Shown here one piece after another: positions 8,107-16,341 of a DNA stretch of 38,013 nucleotides. The notes under the pieces are model-generated. The model saw only the letters and a list, made by a program, of their open reading frames with translations, was not told the DNA's origin and searched no databases. Positions within the stretch are counted from its first letter, which is position 1; every line of letters starts with the position of its first letter. Made by a program: the position numbers and the translations under genes. The DNA is from JAVVUQ01 sp036653075 (GTDB lineage: Bacteria > Bacillota > Clostridia > Christensenellales > CAG-314). The DNA is taken from positions 1 to 38,013 of the forward strand of contig JAVVUQ010000007.1 in assembly GCA_036653075.1 (NCBI GenBank), written 5' to 3'.

Positions 8107-9222
8107 TTATATTAGCGTTACAAGCAATAAGCCAAACGCTAATAGTATTGCTAATATTGAAAAATTTACTATTGAAAACAGTCCAAAATAATGTAGTAAC
8201 TTATTCGGGTATGCTTTAATATATGTCTTTAACGTAATTAAACTGGCAAGCGAAGAAATAATCGTACCAATTCCTCCAATATTAACTCCTAACAGTAATC
8301 CTTTCCAATTAGTCGTAAAATTAGATAAAAAAATGCCTGATGGCACATTTGAAATCAGTTGACAAGATATTACTGAAACAAGCAATGTGTTTTGGTTAAC
8401 AAGTTTTGAAACAAAACTATTTACAGCGTCAATACGCGCCATATTATTAGCAAATATAAAAAACGCTACAAACGTAAGCAATAATCCAAAATCTACCTTT
8501 AAAAATGCTTTAACATCGAAAATTAGAATTCCTACAACAACTATTATACCAGCCACAATGTAAGTAATTACATCAAAAACAGTAAGCAACGCTACAATAG
8601 ATAATAATAGATAAAAAACTATCCTAAATCGAGATATTTGCGGTTGAAGCTCATTTAAAACACTTACCTCCTCTTTTTTTACAAATAAACATATACCAGC
8701 GATTATTATTAATGATAATACAAACGGAGGCGCCATTACTGAAACGTACTGAGGTAAAGTTAATTTAAAAAAACTAAATATATAGAGCGATTGGGGATTT
8801 CCAAAAGGCATAATCATACCGCCAAGATTAGCCGCCACAGTTTGCATAATTATTGTTAATGGAATGTATGATTCTTTCTTGCAATTTTGAAAAACAGCAA
8901 GCGTTAATGGCAAAAACGTGAGCAACGCTATATCGTTTGCAATAAAAATTGAACTAATATACGTTATAAATATTAAAGCGGCAAAAAGCGATTTGGTGTT
9001 TTTTAAACTCTTAATCATCGTTTTTGCCATACGCGTAAATATATCTAAATTCTTAAATGCGCCAATACATAACATTATAAGAAATAAACAAGCAAGCGTT
9101 TTAATATTAAAATAATCTGCATATTTTTTATCAATCGGAATAATCGCCATTGATACAATTGCCAAAGCCCAAGCGATTATCGGCATAAGGTTATTTTTTA
9201 TAAATGATACCACAGATTTCAT
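8107..9222 (-). CDS. SLC13/ArsB-NhaD-like anion permease
   Basis: This polytopic inner-membrane permease of about 371 residues has around ten hydrophobic segments. Two helix-break motifs typical of the ion-transporter superfamily are present: NLGGMIMPFGNPQS in the first half, and ISNVPSGIFLSNF followed by NIGGIGTIISS in the second. Family members carry citrate, dicarboxylates, sulfate or arsenite, and the sequence does not say which. ATG 9222 is preferred. The frame extends to a GTG at 9234, and neither start has a convincing Shine-Dalgarno. Only 60 bp separate the stop from the TTG start of the DUF1538 gene, so the two are probably cotranscribed. The location upstream of an amino-acid catabolic block suggests uptake or export of an organic acid or ion, but this is inference. 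Confidence 0.82.
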   Translation of the reverse strand: MKSVVSFIKNNLMPIIAWALAIVSMAIIPIDKKYADYFNIKTLACLFLIMLCIGAFKNLDIFTRMAKTMIKSLKNTKSLFAALIFITYISSIFIANDIALLTFLPLTLAVFQNCKKESYIPLTIIMQTVAANLGGMIMPFGNPQSLYIFSFFKLTLPQYVSVMAPPFVLSLIIIAGICLFVKKEEVSVLNELQPQISRFRIVFYLLLSIVALLTVFDVITYIVAGIIVVVGILIFDVKAFLKVDFGLLLTFVAFFIFANNMARIDAVNSFVSKLVNQNTLLVSVISCQLISNVPSGIFLSNFTTNWKGLLLGVNIGGIGTIISSLASLITLKTYIKAYPNKLLHYFGLFSIVNFSILAILLAFGLLLVTLI

Positions 9223-9234
9223 TTTACCACACAC

Positions 9235-9694
9235 TTAGGTCACGTTACACATTGTTTTGGTGACGTAAACACTATTGCCTCAAACATATTAAAATTAGTT
9301 TTAAAGTCTTACTTAGTGTATGTCTTATAGTTGCAGTATGATACTAAAATTGCGTTTATATATAAGGTCATTTAATTATGCGCGCGTAACAGCATAACCA
9401 TACAAAACAACCATATAAATGTAGTAAACTTGTAAGCGTTCATAATTTTTTAGGACGCCTAATGGTTTGAACCAATCTATTGTATCTAAATACATAATCG
9501 CAATATTTCTGCAACCATTGCCATCGCTATGTGTAAATAGCGTTTTAAAGTTTTGTATTCTGCTATGCAATCATATAATAGAATACAAATCTAATATCAA
9601 GCAGAGGTTGATATGACTAATTTTCAATATTCTATCACATAAAATCATAAAAAGCAAAGAAAAATACAGCATAATAAAAGTAATTTAATACTAT
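9235..9694. other. divergent intergenic region with a 10-bp inverted repeat
   Basis: This region between the SLC13-like gene (minus) and the acyltransferase (plus) holds no gene I can support. A perfect inverted repeat, TTTGTATTCT (9552-9561) and AGAATACAAA (9580-9589), has an 18-bp loop that contains a TATAAT hexamer (9574-9579) without a matching -35. It may be an operator for either neighbour. A 64-codon open frame on the minus strand (9376-9570) starts inside the loop, lacks a ribosome-binding site and resembles nothing I know. Confidence 0.5.
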
Positions 9695-9698
9695 ATGG

Positions 9699-9727
9699 TT
9701 GCAAAATTTGACAATGTTTGTTATAAT
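9699..9727 (+). promoter_or_regulatory. extended -10 promoter giving a leaderless transcript
   Basis: TTGCAA (9699-9704) and TATAAT (9722-9727) are 17 bp apart, with TGT directly before the -10. A start point about seven bases downstream falls on the A of the ATG at 9734, so the mRNA would have no leader. No Shine-Dalgarno exists in front of that ATG, which is consistent with this. Confidence 0.7.
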
Positions 9728-9733
9728 AGATTT

Positions 9734-10954
9734 ATGAAACAGTCTTTACCAAGTGAAATATTAAATACGCTTTTTGTAGGGCTTATCGGAAAATCACTAT
9801 GCTCTAAATTAAAGTTAAAAGTTGACAAAACTGGCTTTATGAAATTAAAGCCTCCTTATTTGTTGCTTATAAACCACTGCTCAACAGAAGATTTTGAAGT
9901 TGCTATGACCGTTATGTATCCACAACCACTAAACTTCGTAGCGTCAGGCAATCGCTTCATTCGACGCAAATTTCTTATGGACTTAATGGGCGTAATAAAA
10001 AAACGCCAATTTAATATTGAAGTGGATACCGTAAATAATATCTTTGAAGTTATAAAAATGAACGGCGTTGTTGCTTTGTACCCTGAAGAAAAATATTCGG
10101 TTGATGGCACTGAAGGTATAATTCGTCCAAGTATCGGCAAACTTATAAAATACTTGAACGTCCCCGTTGCAATGCTACAATTATCGGGATTATATTTAGA
10201 TAAACCAAGATATTCTAACATTCGTAGAGGCGCTATTGCTTCCGCTAAACTTATTAACCTATTGAGTTTACAACAGGTTAAACTTTATTCAGCAGATGAA
10301 ATTTATACGGTGGTTTTTGACGCCTTTAAATATGATGAGTATGAATACCAACGTGAAAATAGAATAATGCTAAAAAATAAAAATAGCGCCGTAGGTCTTC
10401 ATACAATACTATATAAGTGCCCTCTATGCCAAAAAGAATTTGTTATTTCATCTGATAAAGATACTCTAAAATGCTCGGCTTGCGGCGCGCAATGGTCTAT
10501 TGGCAGATATGGCATAATTGTTGGCAATAACAACACCACTCCATTTGACAGCGTCCCTGCTTGGAACTTTTATCAAAAGAAATCTGTTAAACGACAGCTG
10601 CAAGAGGGAACTTACACTCTCGAAGGTAAATGCAAACTTATGACTTTACCAGATAATAAAGGCTATAAATTATCGGGAAAAGGCAACTTTTCACACGACA
10701 AAGATGCTTTTATTTATAACGGAACAATGGACGGCAAAACCGTAATGCTTACTTTCAATAATAGCGAAATGTATACCCTTAGCTTCAAAGGCGGAGAAAG
10801 CGTAGAGTTTTCTTCTCATAGCACGGTATATAGATTTGAATTGGAAGATGGACTAATGGCAGCAAAATTAAGCTTGGCAGTAGAAGAAGCGTATAAATTA
10901 CTCAATCCAAAACTTACCGAAACTGAAGAAGAAGCAAAACAAAGCGGAATGTAA
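9734..10954 (+). CDS. PlsC-type acyltransferase fused to a zinc-ribbon C-terminal region
   Basis: The protein has 406 residues. The N-terminal half is a lysophospholipid acyltransferase domain: NHCSTEDF carries the catalytic HX4D, and ALYPEEKYS takes the place of the usual FPEGTR block. Such enzymes transfer an acyl chain to lysophosphatidate or a related acceptor at the membrane. After about residue 230 comes a zinc ribbon (CPLC and CSAC, 16 residues apart) and then a beta-rich tail of about 130 residues that I do not recognise. The frame is open upstream to an ATG at 9695, but that start lies upstream of the promoter's own -10, so 9734 is chosen. It is the only plus-strand gene in the first 32 kb. 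The acceptor may differ from glycerol phosphate because motif III is altered. Confidence 0.82.
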   Translation: MKQSLPSEILNTLFVGLIGKSLCSKLKLKVDKTGFMKLKPPYLLLINHCSTEDFEVAMTVMYPQPLNFVASGNRFIRRKFLMDLMGVIKKRQFNIEVDTVNNIFEVIKMNGVVALYPEEKYSVDGTEGIIRPSIGKLIKYLNVPVAMLQLSGLYLDKPRYSNIRRGAIASAKLINLLSLQQVKLYSADEIYTVVFDAFKYDEYEYQRENRIMLKNKNSAVGLHTILYKCPLCQKEFVISSDKDTLKCSACGAQWSIGRYGIIVGNNNTTPFDSVPAWNFYQKKSVKRQLQEGTYTLEGKCKLMTLPDNKGYKLSGKGNFSHDKDAFIYNGTMDGKTVMLTFNNSEMYTLSFKGGESVEFSSHSTVYRFELEDGLMAAKLSLAVEEAYKLLNPKLTETEEEAKQSGM

Positions 10955-10980
10955 TTAATTTAATTTTAACTCATATTTTC

Positions 10981-11002
10981 AGTAAAGCGCTATGCTTTTT
11001 AC
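10981..11002 (+). terminator. weak rho-independent-like hairpin after the acyltransferase
   Basis: AGTAAAGC pairs with GCTTTTTACT around a short loop, with a two-base bulge, 26 bp after the acyltransferase stop. It is followed by AATTTTGTTT, a broken T-tract. The stem is short, so the call is tentative. Confidence 0.4.
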
Positions 11003-11072
11003 TAATTTTGTTTAATCGCTAATAATTAATATTTTAAAAATAAATATATTAAAAATCTTTTAATAAAAAATA

Positions 11073-11267
11073 AATATATTCAAATATCCTAAATTAAATA
11101 TAAATCACAATTTAACAACAATATACAAAATTCTTTTAAATTAAACATAACTCACAATTTAACAACAATATAAAAGACAAATCAACAATAATATATTCAA
11201 ATATCCTAAATTAAATATAAATCACAATTTAACAACAATATACAAAATTCTTTTAAATTAAACATAA
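11073..11267. repeat. 78-bp direct repeat, two identical copies 117 bp apart
   Basis: Positions 11073-11150 and 11190-11267 read as identical 78-bp AT-rich segments. A third partial copy of the internal block TCACAATTTAACAACAATAT lies between them at 11152-11171. The copies sit in the 680-bp gene-free gap between the acyltransferase and tsaD. The gap also has a GC-richer island (separate entry) and simple T/A repeats near 11500-11630, and no gene. Confidence 0.88.
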
Positions 11268-11375
11268 ATAAACAACACAAATTGATAATAATATACCATA
11301 AAATTATAAATTAAAAATATAACACAGATTAATATCATATTAAAAGTATACAATGAATTAAATAATCAATCTAAT

Positions 11376-11474
11376 GCTTGCTTCGCTCGCTCAGCCTACG
11401 GCTATCGCTCGCTTGTCGCATAAGTGCGTATGTATTATAATTGCGATTATTCCGTCACTCGCTTTGCTCCCATT
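11376..11474. other. GC-richer island with hairpin flanked by TCGCTCGCT direct repeats
   Basis: Within a nearly pure A/T spacer there is an abrupt patch of normal base composition. It holds a perfect small hairpin, AGCC-TAC-GGCT (11393-11403), flanked by two copies of TCGCTCGCT (11383-11391 and 11405-11413) and followed by further CACTCGCT-like sequence to about 11474. It has no open frame of note and does not fold as a tRNA. It looks like an interspersed non-coding repeat element. Confidence 0.6.
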
Positions 11475-11632
11475 TTCATAAGTATAATCATTAAATTAAG
11501 ATTCAAAACTTTAAATTAAGATTCAAAACTTTAATTCAATAAGTTTTTATATATTCTTATATATTTTTATATATTTCTATATCTTTTATATATTTCTATG
11601 TCTTTTATATATCTTTTTATATTTTATATATT

Positions 11633-12679
11633 TTAGTGTTTAGGGCGTTCGCCTCTAAGTTTTAATGTAGGTGTTGCGTTAAGCGTATCATCTGCTGACG
11701 ATTGACCGCTGATAATTTGAAAATAGCCATTACTTGCTATCATTGCTGCGTTGTCGGTGCAAAGTTTAAGTTCGGGCAAAAATACTTGGATATTTTGCGA
11801 TTGTAACTGCAATAGCTGACTGCGTAAATAACTATTTGCGCCTACGCCTCCCGCCACTGCAATTTTATTTAATCCGCTCAATTTAAGTTCTTCAACCGCT
11901 CGCACTATAAGTCCGTCAATTGCCACTTTTGTAAAAGATGCGCAAACATCTTCAATGGCGATATCGTTTTCATCGCTTTCATTATTATATTTTAGCATTT
12001 TACCTTTTTGCGTTTCGTTATGCAAAAAGTTGATAACGCCTGTTTTAAGACCGCTGTAAGAAAAATTGCCATTATCCACTACAACAGTATGAAAAGGATA
12101 TAGAGCTTGTCCATTTTTGCTTAGCGCATCTATTTTTACGCCGCCTGGATAGCTCAAGCCCATAACTCTCGCAACCTTATCAAAAGCTTCGCCCACAGCG
12201 TCATCTATTGTTGAACACAGCACTGTTATGTCATTATAACCATTTACTTTAGTTATCGCCGTATGTCCGCCGCTTGCTAACACACAGATGTACGGAGGCG
12301 TTAAATCTTTATTAGTAATATAATTAGCGCAAATATGTCCTTCTATATGGTTTACCGCATACAACGGAATATTTGAAGCTTGAGCTAACGCTTTTGCATA
12401 ACAAACGCCTACTAACAAAGCTCCAACTAATCCCGCTCCATACGTAACTGCAATTGCGTCTATATCGCATAACTCAACCTTCGCTTGTTTTAACGCTTCC
12501 GCAACTACTAAATCTATCGCTTCAATATGGTTACGTCCTGCTATTTCTGGCACTACTCCGCCATAGAGTTTATGAATATCAATTTGACTAACAATAATAT
12601 TGCTTAAAATATTTCTACCATCTTCCACTACCGCAGCAGCTGTTTCATCACAAGAACTTTCTATACCTAAAATGCGCAT
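11633..12679 (-). CDS. tsaD: tRNA N6-adenosine threonylcarbamoyltransferase
   Basis: TsaD transfers the threonylcarbamoyl group to A37 of tRNAs reading ANN codons, working with TsaB, TsaE and TsaC. The 348 residues are the usual length. The ASKHA-fold landmarks are all present: GIESSCDETAAAVV at the N-terminus, VVPEIAGRNHIEAI, the metal-binding HIEGH motif, the VLASGGHT block, GLSYPGG and AVAGGVGAN. The ATG at 12679 has AAGGA a few bases upstream. The partner genes are not in this window. It is the last gene of a minus-strand group with rsfS and nadD-yqeK. The AT-rich repeats following the stop show no clear terminator. Confidence 0.97.
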   Translation of the reverse strand: MRILGIESSCDETAAAVVEDGRNILSNIIVSQIDIHKLYGGVVPEIAGRNHIEAIDLVVAEALKQAKVELCDIDAIAVTYGAGLVGALLVGVCYAKALAQASNIPLYAVNHIEGHICANYITNKDLTPPYICVLASGGHTAITKVNGYNDITVLCSTIDDAVGEAFDKVARVMGLSYPGGVKIDALSKNGQALYPFHTVVVDNGNFSYSGLKTGVINFLHNETQKGKMLKYNNESDENDIAIEDVCASFTKVAIDGLIVRAVEELKLSGLNKIAVAGGVGANSYLRSQLLQLQSQNIQVFLPELKLCTDNAAMIASNGYFQIISGQSSADDTLNATPTLKLRGERPKH

Positions 12680-12763
12680 TATTTTTTCCTTTATAGTTAC
12701 CTTTAATTTATATCGTCCACGTCTTTTTTACGCTTTAAACCAAAACAATTTAATCGTATAGAA

Positions 12764-13120
12764 TCAATTTAATTCCGATGTATACGTTTCATAGTTGCTA
12801 CCATTATTCCATAATTTTTCTAATTGGTAAAAAGACCGCATTTCTTCGTGGAAAATATGCACAATTACATCGCCGTAATCAACTGCAATCCATCGCCCCT
12901 CTGAAAGTCCATCTTTATGCATAGCAAAAACGCCTTGCTTTTCCATTTGAAATTCCAATTCTTCACCTAAAGCTTTAACTTGCGTTGAAGAACGTCCTGA
13001 ACATATTACAAAATAATCAGTAATATCACTAACGCTTTTTACCCCGATTATGCCTATATCTGCGCCTTTTTTACTATCCAAAATCTTGCAAATCTCTAAT
13101 GCTGTTTCTTTTGAAGTCAT
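12764..13120 (-). CDS. rsfS: ribosome silencing factor RsfS (Iojap family)
   Basis: This 118-residue protein binds ribosomal protein L14 and blocks subunit joining under poor nutrition. Typical features are an N-terminal helix with ALEICKILDSKKG, DYFVICSGRSSTQVKAL, HKDGLSEGRWIAVDYGDVIVHIF and RSFYQLEKLW. The full domain is present. AAGGAG lies six bases before the ATG at 13120. The order nadD, yqeK, rsfS is a conserved Bacillota arrangement, which is retained here with the first two genes fused. Confidence 0.96.
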   Translation of the reverse strand: MTSKETALEICKILDSKKGADIGIIGVKSVSDITDYFVICSGRSSTQVKALGEELEFQMEKQGVFAMHKDGLSEGRWIAVDYGDVIVHIFHEEMRSFYQLEKLWNNGSNYETYTSELN

Positions 13121-13139
13121 TATATTCTCCTTAAATTAT

Positions 13140-13240
13140 ATATTTAATAATTTTATTAATTTTTAATTATTATTTTTATTAATTTTATTAATTTTATTAC
13201 TTTTTAATTATTACTTTTATTACTTATAATATTTTTAATT
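13140..13240. repeat. AT-only simple repeats between nadD-yqeK and rsfS
   Basis: The 121-bp gap is filled with irregular repetitions of TTTTATTAATTTT and TTTTTAATTATTA. There is no gene, hairpin or T-tract that separates the flanking genes, so they may be cotranscribed. Confidence 0.7.
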
Positions 13241-13241
13241 A

Positions 13242-14360
13242 TTATGTAGCGCAATAGTATTCTAAGGCTTTTTTTGTTAAATTGCATAAATCACCATTGC
13301 GCTTATTTAAATTATAGTCATAATTATATTTTAAAATTTCTATAAAAGCGTTATCAAAGCCATTTTCTGCAAGTTTTTTTCTTGCAAATTCTGCATATTC
13401 GCCTCTACTGTCCTCCATAAAATCTGCCATATAAACAGCTTTTTCTAAATTAGACATATTTGGTTTAGCCGTTGTATGAAATTCAATTGCTGATAAAATT
13501 TCTTCGTCATCAATCCCGTAATCTTTTTTTGCCACATATCTACCTAAAAAAGCGTGGGTTACCTCTTGAGGAACATATTCTTGAGGAATATATCCATACT
13601 TACTATATTCGCTTGGTTGGATGTATTTAGCGCAATCGTGTAACAAACAAGCAATAAAAACTCTATCTTCATCTTCTTTTATATACTTATTGAGTTCTAA
13701 TCCTTTTTTTATGGTATAATAAGTATGTTCAAATCTTTGAATAGTCAATGATTTCTTAAGTTTGTCGATATACTCTTTATAATTACTATACATTTCATTT
13801 TGTGTAATATACTTTAATACGTCTTTGTCTACATAATCACTTACGTCTATTCCAAAACTCAATTTTAATCGTATTTCCAATGAGCTTATATCGTCAATTT
13901 GTCCTTTTAAATGTATAAAGTTAGCGTCAAAGGTTTCATTTGCTTTATTTATAATTTTTTCTGTATCAAATTTATATCTATCAAACACGGCTATATCCGC
14001 ATTTGCCACAATGATTTTAGGATTATACCATTTTGACAAATCGTTTAAGCTATCCGCTCCCATAATAAAATAAGGCTTTTCACCATATAAATTATGAAAA
14101 TACTTGACTGTATCTACGGTATAATTTTTACATTGCATTTTTATTTCATAATCGCTTACTTGCGCATACTTTCCAAACGCAATTTGCGCCATATCATACC
14201 TTTGCTCTTTTTTTGTAACTATATTTTTGTGCGGCGGAACGCCTGATGGCAATACTATAAATCTATCCGCTTTCAATTGCGATAACGCTAATTTTATTAT
14301 CTGTAAATGCGCTTTATGCGGAGGGTCAAAAGTCCCGCCGAAAATTGCTATCTTTTCCAT
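13242..14360 (-). CDS. nadD: nicotinate-nucleotide adenylyltransferase fused to YqeK-type HD hydrolase
   Basis: This 372-residue two-domain protein combines NAD synthesis and dinucleotide hydrolysis. Residues 1 to about 190 form NadD, which adenylylates nicotinate mononucleotide: GGTFDPPHKAH with H15 and H18, LPSGVPPHK, FIMGADSL and DISSLEIRLKL (usually ISSTEIR). Residues about 200-372 form a YqeK HD domain, the family that cleaves Ap4A symmetrically: RFEHTYYT, LLHDCAKY with H241-D242, VTHAFLGRYVA and EFHTTAKPNMSNLEKAVYMADF. All HD metal ligands appear intact. In most Bacillota these are separate adjacent genes, while mycoplasmas carry a similar fusion. The start is supported by GGTFDPP being at its usual distance from the N-terminus. 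No sharp Shine-Dalgarno was seen. Confidence 0.95.
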   Translation of the reverse strand: MEKIAIFGGTFDPPHKAHLQIIKLALSQLKADRFIVLPSGVPPHKNIVTKKEQRYDMAQIAFGKYAQVSDYEIKMQCKNYTVDTVKYFHNLYGEKPYFIMGADSLNDLSKWYNPKIIVANADIAVFDRYKFDTEKIINKANETFDANFIHLKGQIDDISSLEIRLKLSFGIDVSDYVDKDVLKYITQNEMYSNYKEYIDKLKKSLTIQRFEHTYYTIKKGLELNKYIKEDEDRVFIACLLHDCAKYIQPSEYSKYGYIPQEYVPQEVTHAFLGRYVAKKDYGIDDEEILSAIEFHTTAKPNMSNLEKAVYMADFMEDSRGEYAEFARKKLAENGFDNAFIEILKYNYDYNLNKRNGDLCNLTKKALEYYCAT

Positions 14361-14399
14361 ATTCGCTTTATAACCTTACCTATTTTTTAAATTGAAACA

Positions 14400-14530
14400 G
14401 CTTATTTAAACATTTAATTATTAATAATTAACAATATTAACAGTATTAATAGTATTAATAATAATTAACTGTATTAACAATAATTAACTGAATTAACAAT
14501 ATTACTACAATTAACAATATCAATAAAAGC
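14400..14530. repeat. AT-rich simple repeats upstream of nadD-yqeK
   Basis: Repetitions of TTAACAATATTAAC, AGTATTAATAGTATTAATA and AATTAACTG fill the 180-bp gap between the S41 protease stop and nadD-yqeK. No gene or terminator was seen. Confidence 0.7.
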
Positions 14531-14540
14531 TAACATAATT

Positions 14541-16217
14541 TTAAAGCACTTCGTTTGCGCGCGCTAACTGCGCTCCAATTTCCGCTATATAATTTTCTGT
14601 TAACGGCAAATATCCTCTTGCTTTTTCCTCTCCGTCAATTTTCCCATTCCCGTTCATATCGCTTTGGTTACAATAATTGTTGTAGATACTGTTGCTGCCT
14701 TCTACTGTTGGCGTATAGAAAAATGCAAAGGTATAATAAAGCGCATATGCCGATTGCACATCTTTATTGTTAATTTTAATGGTAACCGCCTTAATAGGCT
14801 CAACTGTTTGCGATATTCCTTTGCCATAAGTTTGAGTGCCTATTTGCAATCCTGTATCATAAGCTAACACTGCGCCCGTCAACATTTCGCTTGCGCTTGC
14901 GCTATTTCCACTTGTTAAAATTACAAATTGCTTGCCTTCCGCTTTTTCATCAAAATAATCTGCATATAATGACTTTACGCCATTATTTCCAATAGGAATT
15001 TCTTTTTTATTCTTATCTATCATTTTATAGACTTTTAAAGTTTCGTTCGCCTTTCCTTTATAGATAAAATATCTTGCCACTTGTTCGCAATAGACATTAT
15101 ATCCGCCTGGATTATCGTTTAAATCTAAGATTAATTTTCCCTTTTCGTTGTATGATGTTTTAAACATTTGCATCGCTTGGTTAAAATCCGTAATTGTTGC
15201 GCTTGTCATTTCACTTTCAGTAAAACTAAATTCGTGTAACTTTATATACCCTATTTCTTTAAAATCTATATTTTTCAATTTGTACGCTTCATAATGCGGA
15301 TATATAGACGGATTATTATTTACATAATTTTCATCTAATTTCATCGTATCGTTGAACATATTAGAATAAACAACTCCGCCCGATTGAAAATAATATTTCA
15401 TATTTGTTACAATTAGTCCATTTTTATCATAAAAAAAGTATTCGACATACCTTGAAACAATTAAACGTTTTTTTATCGGATTAAAGGTAATTGTTTTGTT
15501 ATCTCTTGATACAACAAAAACAGCATCTCCGCCCGATAACAATGATTTTATTTCAGTAGCTGGAGTTTGCGCTGTTATAACTGTTCCATTTATGCTAATT
15601 AAAAGGTCGCCCTTTCTTAATCCAACGTTTAATCCGTCGGAACTTATAGCATAATCGGCAGGACTATCCAAAACAATCGAAGTGATTTCCCATCTGTTTT
15701 GCAAAGTGTTAGGAGTATATCCCACTCCGTAAAGTTCGGTATCTACCGCATTTATTAATTCATAGTATGAATACGGGTCAAGTACTCTTGTGTATGCGTC
15801 TAATCCACTCACTGCGCCCGCTGCTGCATTGAATTCAAATTGGTTTTTATCATAATTGAATAAGTATTTGTTTTCGATAATGGAGGCTACTTTATCATAT
15901 AACGCTCTTTGCGGCAATATATAAGCTTGACAACCTATGCCTAAAGCAAATACCGCCACTAACATAACTACTATTAATAGTACGGTCAATCCTTTACTGC
16001 GTGGCTTAATTGGTTTAGCCGATTCGTTATCTGCGCGTTTATACTCGTTATATCCTTCTGTAATTTGAACGTTATTGGAATCTTTAATATTTAGTCGATT
16101 TTCTGATTGAATTTCAAGCTTATCCTTTTCTTCCATTCTTTTTTGCTCGTTTTGCTCGCTAATATTTTTGGATTCTTTATCAAATTCCTCATCAAAAAAA
16201 TCACGTTTATCGTTCAT
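14541..16217 (-). CDS. membrane-anchored S41 (C-terminal processing) peptidase with EF-hand-like loop
   Basis: This 558-residue protease is anchored by one transmembrane segment (about 77-97) after a highly charged cytoplasmic N-terminus. A PDZ domain (about 185-250, GLRKGDLLISING) precedes the S41 core. The catalytic serine is in GNSASASE (about 439-443) and the lysine in TYGKG (K466), so the enzyme looks active outside the membrane. It probably trims or degrades envelope proteins, as CtpA-type enzymes do. Near the C-terminus, residues 520-531 form a textbook EF-hand loop, DMNGNGKIDGEE, which is unusual in this family and suggests calcium binding. GGAGGA stands seven bases before the ATG at 16217. 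The internal spacing of the catalytic residues is normal. Confidence 0.92.
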   Translation of the reverse strand: MNDKRDFFDEEFDKESKNISEQNEQKRMEEKDKLEIQSENRLNIKDSNNVQITEGYNEYKRADNESAKPIKPRSKGLTVLLIVVMLVAVFALGIGCQAYILPQRALYDKVASIIENKYLFNYDKNQFEFNAAAGAVSGLDAYTRVLDPYSYYELINAVDTELYGVGYTPNTLQNRWEITSIVLDSPADYAISSDGLNVGLRKGDLLISINGTVITAQTPATEIKSLLSGGDAVFVVSRDNKTITFNPIKKRLIVSRYVEYFFYDKNGLIVTNMKYYFQSGGVVYSNMFNDTMKLDENYVNNNPSIYPHYEAYKLKNIDFKEIGYIKLHEFSFTESEMTSATITDFNQAMQMFKTSYNEKGKLILDLNDNPGGYNVYCEQVARYFIYKGKANETLKVYKMIDKNKKEIPIGNNGVKSLYADYFDEKAEGKQFVILTSGNSASASEMLTGAVLAYDTGLQIGTQTYGKGISQTVEPIKAVTIKINNKDVQSAYALYYTFAFFYTPTVEGSNSIYNNYCNQSDMNGNGKIDGEEKARGYLPLTENYIAEIGAQLARANEVL

Positions 16218-16341
16218 ATTATATTCCTCCGTATTGATATTTAATAATTGCTTAAATTCTCGTTTTTTGTATTTATTGTCCTTTTCTATTTCGATTACCT
16301 TTAATTAAACAATTTAACCGCTTAATTCTCATTTAACAACT

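Noticed and set aside
9376..9570. 64-codon minus-strand open frame between the permease and acyltransferase genes
   Set aside because: No Shine-Dalgarno, no recognisable sequence and a start inside an inverted-repeat loop; not enough support for a gene.
9695..9733. Upstream ATG for the acyltransferase
   Set aside because: It lies upstream of the -10 of the only good promoter, lacks a Shine-Dalgarno and adds residues not typical of the domain.
11376..11474. Possible tRNA or small structured RNA gene
   Set aside because: Only one short hairpin is seen; there is no cloverleaf, T-loop GTTCGA motif or CCA end.
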